DNA of 6,949 nucleotides from assembly GCA_934630905.1 (NCBI GenBank), contig CAKTXN010000091.1, forward strand, positions 1-6,949, read 5' to 3'. The translations under genes and the position numbers were made by a program. The first letter of the stretch is position 1; every line of letters starts with the position of its first letter. The stretch is from an uncultured Eggerthellaceae bacterium (GTDB lineage: Bacteria; Actinomycetota; Coriobacteriia; Coriobacteriales; Eggerthellaceae). The notes beneath the pieces are model-generated. The model saw only the letters and a list, made by a program, of their open reading frames with translations, did no database searches and was not told where the DNA came from. Shown one piece after another: positions 1 to 4,688 of the stretch.

Positions 1-1
1 G

Positions 2-325
2 ACCGATTCTATTCTGCCGTCTATTACGCGTCGCTCGCTGGTGGCGCTGGGTCGCGACATGCTGGGTCTGAACGTGATTGAGCGCCCGGTGAAGTTCCAA
101 GAAGTTATTGATGGCGAGTTCGTTGAGTGCGGCCTGTGCGGCACCGCGGCCGTTATCAGCCCTGTTGCGCGTGTGGCAAAGGAAGGTTTCTGCGACGTGA
201 CGTTCCCGGGCACTGCCAACGGATGCGGTCCCGTGCTGAAGAAGCTGCGCGAGACGCTGGCTGGCATTCAGGCGTGCGACATCGAAGGTCCCGAGGGCTG
301 GGTCCTGGAGATTCCTGTCGAATAA
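2..325 (+). CDS. ilvE: Branched-chain amino-acid aminotransferase, C-terminal part (5' end outside window)
   Basis: This is the last 107 codons of a PLP-dependent class IV aminotransferase. The enzyme interconverts leucine, isoleucine or valine with their 2-oxo acids, using 2-oxoglutarate/glutamate, in the cytoplasm. Visible family hallmarks are the stretch SITRRSLVALGRDMLGL, then ERPV, then the GTAAVISPV motif of the cofactor-phosphate/substrate region. The tail ends GPVLKKLRETLAGIQ followed by EGPEGWVLEI, matching the usual C-terminus of the long bacterial (ilvE_II-type) enzymes of roughly 340-360 residues. About two thirds of the protein, including the PLP lysine, is therefore upstream. 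The reading frame is intact to a TAA stop. No gene follows closely on this strand, and an intrinsic terminator lies about 120 nt downstream, so this is the end of its transcription unit. The assignment is by motif recognition. D-amino-acid aminotransferase and ADC lyase of the same fold are less likely given the long GIQ...GW tail. Confidence 0.93.
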   Translation, partial: TDSILPSITRRSLVALGRDMLGLNVIERPVKFQEVIDGEFVECGLCGTAAVISPVARVAKEGFCDVTFPGTANGCGPVLKKLRETLAGIQACDIEGPEGWVLEIPVE

Positions 326-446
326 TTCTTGCGTCGCCGCTTGGGCTATCGCTCGGTAGCTGCGCTGGCCGCTGTTGCTCGCAATGCCGGTGACCGCGAT
401 TGTGATTGCGACCGTGACAAATTACCCCACCTTTTGTCAACAATTG

Positions 447-480
447 AATCCGAGGTGCTGTGTGCGCCTCGGATTTTTTT
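447..480 (+). terminator. Intrinsic terminator after ilvE
   Basis: AATCCGAGG (447-455) pairs perfectly with CCTCGGATT (467-475). The stem can extend inward by three pairs, including one G-U, leaving a 5-nt loop, and it is followed by a run of seven T (474-480). It is oriented to stop plus-strand transcripts leaving ilvE. The opposite strand has no T-run after the stem, so it is probably one-directional. Confidence 0.9.
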
Positions 481-604
481 GCGCTGCGGAGGCGTTTCGG
501 AATTCCTGTGGTTTCGCGACCGTGCGATATCGAAAAGGTGAGTCCTTGCCAGCAGACGCCCCTTAAAGATTGTGTCGGGGTTTCTGGGTCCATTTTCGTT
601 CCGT

Positions 605-626
605 GGCGACATGTTGTCGCTTTTTT
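605..626 (+). terminator. Small hairpin with T-run, possible second terminator
   Basis: GCGACA (606-611) pairs with TGTCGC (615-620) around a 3-nt loop and is followed directly by six T (621-626). This has the form of a short rho-independent terminator on the plus strand. No plus-strand gene lies between it and the ilvE terminator, so it may catch read-through, end an unannotated small RNA, or only be the outer end of the inverted-repeat element whose left arm it overlaps. Confidence 0.45.
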
Positions 627-824
627 CGTCCAAATACGCTCAAATCGACGTTACGGGGCAGGTGAGGAGGGTGCCGGTGCGTTTGTTGTCGCTGAGGCGA
701 TTTTGCGACCTGGGCTTTTGCCTGGGACGGGAGGATCGAAAGCCTTCCAATCGCCTTGTGCGTGCTTTCAACCTGCCCCGTAACGTTGATTCGCGCGTTT
801 TCACGCCCGTTTTCCGACAACATG
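610..824. repeat. 215-bp element with 54-nt imperfect inverted arms (610-663 and 771-824)
   Basis: The two arms pair without gaps (paired positions always sum to 1434). By eye, 38 of 54 pairs are Watson-Crick and 3 more are G-U. The inner 16 bp (648-663 with 771-786) and the outer 10 bp (610-619 with 815-824) are perfect; the section at 620-632 is mostly unpaired. Between the arms is a further nested inverted pair, GGCGATT (696-702) and AATCGCC (749-755). The transcript of either strand could fold into a long hairpin. The form suits a non-autonomous miniature mobile element or a dispersed intergenic repeat. I see no transposase and no clear target-site duplication. An invertible segment is an alternative, but the spacer shows no promoter. 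The element lies just downstream of the truncated YjcQ-like gene. Confidence 0.7.
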
Positions 825-880
825 ACCGCAGCTCGATGCATTCCGAGGGAAGCGGGGATTGCGAACGCGGCACCCGTGCG

Positions 881-985
881 TCAGATGTGCAGCGCTGCGA
901 TGTCTGCCTTCTTTCCGCCCTTCATGCACCGGTACAGGTACGAGAGAATCTTGAAGGCCACTACTTCGAAATCATCCGATGCCAT
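881..985 (-). pseudogene. Truncated YjcQ-like protein fragment (34 codons)
   Basis: The minus strand encodes MASDDFEVVAFKILSYLY, then RCMKGGKKADIAALHI, and stops at TGA (883-881). The pattern FKILSYLYRCMKGGK resembles the first helix of YjcQ-type winged-helix proteins, which are small proteins of phage and mobile regions, normally around 90-120 residues. Only the N-terminal third is present. Past the stop, the same frame continues without another stop through 841 and into the inverted-repeat element, but the residues no longer look like the family. I read this as a gene broken by a nonsense change and/or by arrival of the repeat element. It starts 2 nt after the stop of the upstream minus-strand gene and so belongs to that unit. 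A genuine 34-aa micropeptide cannot be excluded. The family call rests on recognition of one short segment. Confidence 0.5.
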
Positions 986-987
986 AG

Positions 988-1203
988 CTACTCGAAATCC
1001 CACATTCCAGCATACGGGTTAGGCAAGGCGCTCTGCGGGACCGTTTTTTCAATTTCGTCTTCATGGATGACGCGATCGTCGTATCTGCTCTCACCGTTAG
1101 GCGTAGGGAACTCGAAAAGGTAGCCGCCGTCGCCGAAATCCTCTATGAGGCAACCGAGCGTGCCGTCTTTCAGCATTACGTAGTCAAACTCTTCAAACGT
1201 CAT
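988..1203 (-). CDS. Small acidic protein resembling DUF4926
   Basis: This is a 71-residue acidic protein. The segment FDYVMLKDGTLGCLIEDF, followed by YLFEFPTPNGES and a DRVIHEDEIEKTV ending, resembles the small SH3-like beta-barrel pattern of DUF4926 proteins: a V.L kDG..G.V start, then a y.vEF...G strand pair, then a final acidic strand. The last 15 residues (PQSALPNPYAGMWDFE) look like a flexible tail. The ATG is preceded by TTAGGCGG (1219-1212), one mismatch from a strong ribosome site, 8 nt upstream. A perfect TATAAT sits about 38 nt before the start. No signal peptide or membrane segment is visible. Function is unknown. DUF4926-type proteins are often found beside toxin-antitoxin or mobile genes, and one of those systems lies divergently upstream here. 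Coding is likely real; the family name is tentative. Confidence 0.7.
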   Translation of the reverse strand: MTFEEFDYVMLKDGTLGCLIEDFGDGGYLFEFPTPNGESRYDDRVIHEDEIEKTVPQSALPNPYAGMWDFE

Positions 1204-1241
1204 AACATCAACCGCCTAACCGTTTACTCGAATCATAAGGA

Positions 1242-1247
1242 ATTATA
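1242..1247 (-). promoter_or_regulatory. Probable -10 box for the minus-strand gene pair
   Basis: A perfect TATAAT lies on the minus strand (1247 to 1242). The predicted transcript start, near 1235, would give a leader of about 30 nt containing the AGGCGG ribosome site. The -35 region at 17 nt spacing (TTCTCG) is poor, so the promoter may be weak or need an activator. Confidence 0.5.
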
Positions 1248-1370
1248 TTGTAGGTTCTATCGGTCGAGAATTCACGTATCAGAGCTAGTTGTCATACTTT
1301 CGACGCCCGCAGCCATCACAAATCACTTTACGAGCTCTTGAGGCGCTCGTAGCTCACTCTTGTCTCAACT

Positions 1371-1389
1371 TTTGTCAACTGTTGACAAA
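1371..1389. promoter_or_regulatory. Perfect 19-bp palindrome, likely operator of the toxin-antitoxin operon
   Basis: TTTGTCAAC (1371-1379) and GTTGACAAA (1381-1389) are exact inverse complements around a single T. The palindrome lies 9 bp upstream of the -35 box of the antitoxin promoter and contains a consensus TTGACA itself. YefM/Phd antitoxins, alone and with toxin, bind such palindromes to repress their own operon. That this site is the operator is inferred from position and symmetry. Confidence 0.65.
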
Positions 1390-1397
1390 GGGGACAA

Positions 1398-1427
1398 TTG
1401 GCAAAATCTAAAGAAATATGGTAAGAT
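1398..1427 (+). promoter_or_regulatory. Extended -10 promoter of the antitoxin-toxin operon
   Basis: TTGGCA (1398-1403), an 18-nt spacer, then TAAGAT (1422-1427) preceded by TGG (1419-1421), the extended -10 signature. Transcription would begin near 1434, giving a leader of about 28 nt that includes AAAGGAGG (1446-1452). An alternative -35, the TTGACA at 1382-1387 inside the palindrome, has no good -10 at 17 nt. Confidence 0.65.
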
Positions 1428-1461
1428 AATCTTCAGAACACGACAAAGGAGGCGAACCGAT

Positions 1462-1722
1462 ATGCGCGTAATTTCAAGTACGGTTCTGCGTAACAATTAC
1501 AGTGAGATATCCGAGCAATGTCATGTGGACAGTGAGCCGATGATTGTCACGCGAAACGGCAATGGCGATTTGGCCATAATGGGTGTTGATAGCTATGAGC
1601 AGTTGCGTGCGCGCCTTGACTTCTACGAATTTCTCATGCAGGGCAGAAGGGATGCTGAAGAGGGGCGTGTTGTATCTGCTCGCGATGCATCGCTGCAATT
1701 GCGTCAGGAGCTGGGATTGTGA
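1462..1722 (+). CDS. Type II antitoxin, YefM/Phd family
   Basis: This 86-residue protein begins MRVISSTVLRNNYSEISEQC, the characteristic N-terminal DNA-binding fold of YefM/Phd antitoxins (a leading VISST, the LRNNYSEI helix, then EPMIVTRNGNGDLAIM and the DSYEQL segment). In this family the N-terminal half dimerises and binds the operator. The C-terminal tail, here roughly residues 55-86 with the acidic helix GRRDAEEGR, wraps and neutralises the toxin. The start is chosen because AAAGGAGG sits 9 nt upstream and homologous antitoxins begin at this point; an in-frame TTG at 1360 would add a tail with no family resemblance and cross the promoter. The stop overlaps the toxin start (GTGA), implying translational coupling. 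Autoregulation through the palindrome at 1371-1389 is likely. Confidence 0.93.
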   Translation: MRVISSTVLRNNYSEISEQCHVDSEPMIVTRNGNGDLAIMGVDSYEQLRARLDFYEFLMQGRRDAEEGRVVSARDASLQLRQELGL

Positions 1723-2036
1723 GTGCCTTTCGTATTTTTGTGACGCAAAAAGCCTCTGATGATTTGAGTTCGGCGGTGCGGTATATAACATTCTCTCTTT
1801 CGAATGCTTCTGCTGCTCGGCAGCTCCTTGATTCTTTTGACGAGCTTGTTGATAAGCTTGAATCGTTTGCTTCGACGTATCCTTTCGTGCGTGATGAAAT
1901 TGCTGCATCGGCGGGTTATCGCTGGGCAGAATTCGGCAACTACATGGCGTTTTTTCGCGTAGACGAACAATCGGGTGTCGTGTGCGTTGACAGAATTTCC
2001 TACAAGAAGCGAAACTGGGCGGCGCTTATCGGGTAA
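1719..2036 (+). CDS. Type II toxin, RelE/ParE family
   Basis: This is a 105-residue basic, compact protein. It has the RelE/ParE layout: a first strand FRIFVTQKASDDL, two helices (AVRYITFSL..., SAARQLLDSFDELVDKLESF), then the strands GYRWAEFGNYMAFFRVDE and GVVCVDRISYKKRNW. The closing R-I-S-Y-K-K-R-N-W matches the usual RILYGRRDW-like end where catalytic or target-contacting residues lie. RelE members cleave mRNA on the ribosome and ParE members poison DNA gyrase; sequence inspection alone does not tell which applies here. It starts with GTG overlapping the antitoxin TGA, with AGGAG (1706-1710) 8 nt upstream inside the antitoxin gene. The gene is intact and complete, so the module is plausibly active. 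It appears richer in A and T than the flavoprotein gene that follows, in keeping with acquisition by transfer. Confidence 0.9.
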   Translation: MSAFRIFVTQKASDDLSSAVRYITFSLSNASAARQLLDSFDELVDKLESFASTYPFVRDEIAASAGYRWAEFGNYMAFFRVDEQSGVVCVDRISYKKRNWAALIG

Positions 2037-2038
2037 AA

Positions 2039-2125
2039 CTCCCGCGCTATCAAGGGCGGTCCGTATCGGTTTATCCTTCGGATGTAGGGTCTGCCTAAGC
2101 TCCTGCATAATCAAGGGAAGTCCGT
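2039..2125. repeat. Two imperfect 26-bp direct repeats, 61 bp apart
   Basis: Positions 2039-2064 and 2100-2125 agree at 20 of 26 bases when aligned without gaps. The shared blocks are CTCC, GC, ATCAAGGG and GTCCGT. They fill most of the 137-bp gap between the toxin gene and the flavoprotein gene. Their role is unknown; possibilities are paired protein-binding sites or relics of a local duplication. Confidence 0.5.
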
Positions 2126-2158
2126 TGCGTTGCTTTGCAGGGCTGAAGGGCGGGCACG

Positions 2159-2167
2159 TGGTATCAT
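2159..2167 (+). promoter_or_regulatory. Extended -10 promoter giving a probable leaderless transcript
   Basis: TGG (2159-2161) followed by TATCAT (2162-2167) stands just 6 nt before the ATG at 2174. Transcription would then begin at or within a base of the start codon. There is no ribosome-binding sequence upstream of that ATG, which agrees with leaderless translation, common in actinobacteria. No good -35 is visible, as is usual for TGn promoters. Confidence 0.55.
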
Positions 2168-2173
2168 AAGCGC

Positions 2174-3661
2174 ATGAACGAAAACGAAACATACGATGTA
2201 ATCATTATTGGTGGCGGCGCAGCTGGTTTGGCGGCCGCCATTTCTGCCGCATGGAAGTGCCGCGCGCTGGACGGGGAAGATGTTGCAGGCGCTTGTGCAG
2301 GCGCCGGCGATGCAAGTGTCAGCGCGTCTGCCCGCGCAGGTGCCGATGGCACCGTGCACGCTGCAGCAGGCGTTGGTGCCGGCACAAGTGCGCTCGCCAA
2401 CGAAGTTGTGGCTTGTCGCGCGGCTGTTGACAATGCCACCGCAACCTCCCGTTCGGTCGCGGGCGTTCGCCCTGCGAACATCGCGCTGTTCGAGGCAGAC
2501 GACCGCGTGGGACGCTCGATTTTGGCAACGGGCAATGGTCGCTGCAATTTCTCGAACGCCGTGATCTCAAACGGTCTCTACCAGAATGCTGCGTTCGTGG
2601 GTGCATCTCTTGCCGCTCTTGAAGAGGCGGCATTTTGGCCGCGCTCATGTGCATCCGCTGGTCAGCAGACGCAAAATGCCGTCCTCGATTTCTTCGCCGG
2701 CTTGGGTCTTTGTTGGCGCGAAGAAGGAGAAGGCCGTCTTTTCCCCATAACAGGCAAAGCTTCGACTGTCCTTGATGTGCTGCGCGCTGCTGCGCAAGGA
2801 CTGGGCGTCAAAGAATGCTGCAATATGCGTGTGCGCTCCGTTGAGCCGCCGCGCGCGCCGGGAAAACCGTACACGTTGCGCATGGCCGATGGGTCGTTTC
2901 AGCGCGCGCACCGGGTCATTTGCGCTGTTGGTGGCTCCGTTGCGCGCGAGCTTCTTCCCAGCGACTTGCCGTATGCGCCTGCAAGGTCCGTGCTTGGCCC
3001 GCTGAAAACCGACACGCGCGACATCCGCGCGCTGGATAACATTCGTGTGCGTTGCCAGGCTGCCCTTGAGCGCGATGGCGAGCCGCTCGCGCAGGAGCGC
3101 GGCGAAGTGCTGTTCCGCAAATACGGGCTTTCGGGCATTGCGATATTCAACCTCTCGCGATTCGCTCAGCCGGGCGATACGGTAGTGCTTGACCTGTTCC
3201 CCGATATGACCAGGGATGAACTGCAATCCTACCTGCATGAATGCGCCGCTGCCACGCGCGCACTGAGCGGCAGGGAAGCCACGTGCCAGGATATTACGCG
3301 CGGCATGGTGCTTCCTTTAGTGGCCGAGGCGCTGCTGAAAACGCTCAAGCTGCGGCCGGAAGACCCTGCATCGGCGCAGAACATGCATCGTCTGTCGCGC
3401 GTGGCAAAGCGCTTCAAGGTTGCGGTAGAAGGTGCGGGCGATCCCAAGCAGTGCCAGGTGCATCGCGGCGGCTTTCTGTGCGAAGCGTTCGATGCAACCA
3501 CCATGGAGTGCAAGCAGCATGTGGGGTTGTTTGCGGCGGGCGAGATGCTGGACGTGGATGCTCCCTGCGGCGGGTACAACTTGCACTGGGCGTGGGCGAG
3601 CGGCACGTTGGCGGGCGCTTCTGCCGCCGCCGCTTTCAAAAACCGAAGAAAGGCCAGGTAG
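2174..3661 (+). CDS. HI0933/BaiN-family FAD-dependent oxidoreductase with an Ala-rich insertion
   Basis: This 495-residue flavoprotein belongs to the HI0933-like (YhiN/BaiN) family of NAD(P)/FAD-dependent enzymes. Residues 8-22 carry the dinucleotide-binding fold VIIIGGGAAGLAAAI. Residues 113-127 carry the family signature GRSILATGNGRCNFS. Further family blocks are FFAGLGLCWREEGEGRLFP (173-191), ICAVGG (249-254), the GEVLFRKYGLSGIAIFNLS strand region (310-328), and the C-terminal FAD motif GEMLDVDAPCGGYNLHWAWA (456-475). The substrate is unknown. Characterised relatives include BaiN, linked to bile-acid ring reduction, but most members are uncharacterised, so bile-acid activity is not implied. 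Odd feature: residues about 28-100 are a low-complexity Ala/Gly/Val stretch inserted between the first Rossmann helix and the second strand (NIALFEADD, 102-110), where relatives have only a short link. It makes the protein about 70-80 residues longer than usual. The next gene begins 5 nt after the stop. Confidence 0.9.
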   Translation: MNENETYDVIIIGGGAAGLAAAISAAWKCRALDGEDVAGACAGAGDASVSASARAGADGTVHAAAGVGAGTSALANEVVACRAAVDNATATSRSVAGVRPANIALFEADDRVGRSILATGNGRCNFSNAVISNGLYQNAAFVGASLAALEEAAFWPRSCASAGQQTQNAVLDFFAGLGLCWREEGEGRLFPITGKASTVLDVLRAAAQGLGVKECCNMRVRSVEPPRAPGKPYTLRMADGSFQRAHRVICAVGGSVARELLPSDLPYAPARSVLGPLKTDTRDIRALDNIRVRCQAALERDGEPLAQERGEVLFRKYGLSGIAIFNLSRFAQPGDTVVLDLFPDMTRDELQSYLHECAAATRALSGREATCQDITRGMVLPLVAEALLKTLKLRPEDPASAQNMHRLSRVAKRFKVAVEGAGDPKQCQVHRGGFLCEAFDATTMECKQHVGLFAAGEMLDVDAPCGGYNLHWAWASGTLAGASAAAAFKNRRKAR

Positions 3662-3666
3662 AAGGC

Positions 3667-4422
3667 GTGTCAAGCTTCGATATTACGCTGAATGCCTATC
3701 ACGACGACGAAGCGGTGGTGTGCATTCCCCCCGGCGTAACCGACATTGCGCCGCGCGTCTTCACGAACAAGTTCATGCTGTCGCGCCTGATTATTCCGGA
3801 AGGCGTGCGCCGCATCGGTGCGTTTGCGTTCAACGCCTGCATGCAGCTCAAAGAAGTGCAGCTGCCCTCTACGCTTGAAGTCATTGAGGATGGCGCATTT
3901 TCCGGCTGCACAGGCCTGCGCGAAATCGTGTTTCCGGAAGGCGCGTGCGAGATTGGTTCCAAGGCGTTCCAGCGCTGCAACGCGCTTTTGTCGGTGGTTC
4001 TGCCGCGCGGAATCGAGCGTGTGGGGGATGAGGCGTTTAAGGGGTGTCGCAGTCTTGAACGCGTTGAAATACCTGATGGCGTGCGTATTCTAGGCAACGC
4101 TGCGTTTCGCGATTGCGCGCGCCTGCGCGAAGTGGTTTTGCCAGAGACGCTTGACACGTTGGAAGACGAAGTGTTCGCGAATTGTGCAGCGCTTGCGGCC
4201 GTTGAGCTTCCGGCTTCGGTGGGTTGGATTGGTCGTCGGTGCTTTGAAAACTGCACGAGCCTTGAGGGCATCGATCTGCCCGATGAGATTTCCTACATTG
4301 AAGAGCGAACGTTTGCGGGCTGTACGCATCTGGCGTGCGTGACCATGTCCGATGCCGTGCAGGGCATGGAGCCCGACGCCTTCATGGGTTGTCCTGTGGC
4401 GCAAGCGCAGGAAAACGAATAA
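3667..4422 (+). CDS. LRR_5 (BspA-type) leucine-rich repeat protein without signal peptide
   Basis: This 251-residue protein is built almost entirely of ten repeats of about 23 residues. The consensus is LP.gv..Ig..aF.gC..L..v, seen for example in LPSTLEVIEDGAFSGC and IPDGVRILGNAAFRDC. The pattern is that of the LRR_5 family found in BspA-like proteins, expected to form a right-handed solenoid used for binding other proteins. The first repeat is preceded by only about 16 residues with no hydrophobic segment, and there is no anchor at the end, so it is probably cytoplasmic, unlike most members. The GTG at 3667 is preferred: it lies 5 nt after the flavoprotein stop, with AGG-rich sequence (AAAGG...CAGG) 7-12 nt before it, and residues upstream of it in the longer open frame are an out-of-frame reading of the flavoprotein gene. 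Co-transcription with the flavoprotein is very likely. The last repeat is degenerate (AVQGMEPDAFMGC). Function is unknown. Confidence 0.88.
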   Translation: MSSFDITLNAYHDDEAVVCIPPGVTDIAPRVFTNKFMLSRLIIPEGVRRIGAFAFNACMQLKEVQLPSTLEVIEDGAFSGCTGLREIVFPEGACEIGSKAFQRCNALLSVVLPRGIERVGDEAFKGCRSLERVEIPDGVRILGNAAFRDCARLREVVLPETLDTLEDEVFANCAALAAVELPASVGWIGRRCFENCTSLEGIDLPDEISYIEERTFAGCTHLACVTMSDAVQGMEPDAFMGCPVAQAQENE

Positions 4423-4449
4423 GCAGCCAGACGGCCGACCGTGCGTTCT

Positions 4450-4611
4450 GAAACGCAGGCGGCTTTGCGCGGCGCGTGCATCGAAACGCGGACAACCACT
4501 CCTATGTCATACGTGCGCGCTGGGTATGCCGAAACGCAAGTTGCTTCGCGCGCACGATGCGCTGAAAGCAGACAACCGCTTTCGAGCCGTGCGTGCAAGT
4601 TAAAGTGCGGT
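4450..4611. repeat. Imperfect tandem duplication of an approximately 81-bp unit
   Basis: GAAACGC occurs at 4450, 4483 and 4531, and GAAAGC at 4564, giving spacings of 33, 48 and 33. The segment 4450-4530 and the segment 4531-4611 therefore share order and spacing. The second and fourth motifs are each followed by GACAACC (4491-4497 and 4571-4577). In the fourth, GAAAGC (4564-4569) pairs with GCTTTC (4578-4583) to form a hairpin. The copies have drifted, with about two thirds identity by eye. The region separates the LRR gene from the promoter of the large BspA gene. No function can be assigned. Confidence 0.45.
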
Positions 4612-4633
4612 GGCTCGTGTTTGCGCGTTCCTT

Positions 4634-4642
4634 TGCTATACT
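4634..4642 (+). promoter_or_regulatory. Extended -10 promoter of the large BspA-like gene
   Basis: TGC (4634-4636) followed by TATACT (4637-4642) makes an extended -10 element. Transcription would begin near 4649, about 40 nt before the start codon, with the ribosome site AGAAGGGG (4671-4678) in the leader. No good -35 is seen at 17 nt (CTCGTG). This gives the gene its own promoter, independent of the upstream operon. Confidence 0.6.
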
Positions 4643-4688
4643 GCAATGCGATAAAAACTATTGCTGAAAAAGAAGGGGAAGGGGCTCT

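Larger units (their letters stand above)
326..880. other. 555-bp gene-poor region between ilvE and the minus-strand gene pair
   Basis: No open frame here looks like a protein. The frames are rich in Arg, Cys, Ser and Pro, show no family motif, and several mirror each other because of the inverted repeat. What it does hold is a clear intrinsic terminator at 447-480, a small hairpin plus T-run at 605-626, and the inverted-repeat element at 610-824. The stretch at 825-880 carries the in-frame remnant after the stop of the YjcQ-like fragment. I see nothing I can name in 326-446 or 481-604. Confidence 0.7.

Noticed and set aside
431..441. CTTTTGTCAAC here is identical to 1369-1379, hinting at a shared operator or insertion duplication
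   Set aside because: An 11-base match is expected several times by chance in a window this size, and the copy at 431 lacks the second half of the palindrome.
664..770. Invertible promoter segment between the inverted arms
   Set aside because: The spacer shows no convincing -10/-35 pair in either direction, no recombinase gene is in the window, and the arms are more diverged than usual for active inversion sites. Kept only as an alternative for the repeat element.
563..841. 92-codon minus-strand open frame
   Set aside because: Its sequence echoes the opposite-strand frame because of the inverted arms, and it has no recognisable motif. It is in frame with the stop of the YjcQ-like fragment, so I treat it as decayed sequence plus the repeat element.
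572..1123. 183-codon plus-strand open frame
   Set aside because: It crosses the inverted-repeat element and lies antisense to the two minus-strand genes. Its composition (many Arg, Cys, Ser) and lack of any family motif or ribosome site mark it as an incidental frame.
1360..1461. TTG start giving the antitoxin a 34-residue longer N-terminus
   Set aside because: It would include the palindrome and promoter as coding sequence. The ATG at 1462 has a strong ribosome site and matches the family start.
3241..3666. Upstream extension of the LRR protein by 142 codons
   Set aside because: This part is an out-of-frame reading of the flavoprotein gene and lacks LRR pattern. The GTG at 3667 fits the operon spacing and the start of the repeats.
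4423..4620. Regularly spaced GAAACGC motifs considered as a CRISPR array
   Set aside because: The shared motif is only 6-7 bases, spacing is uneven (33, 48, 33), the copies are degenerate, and there are no cas genes. A drifted tandem duplication explains it better.
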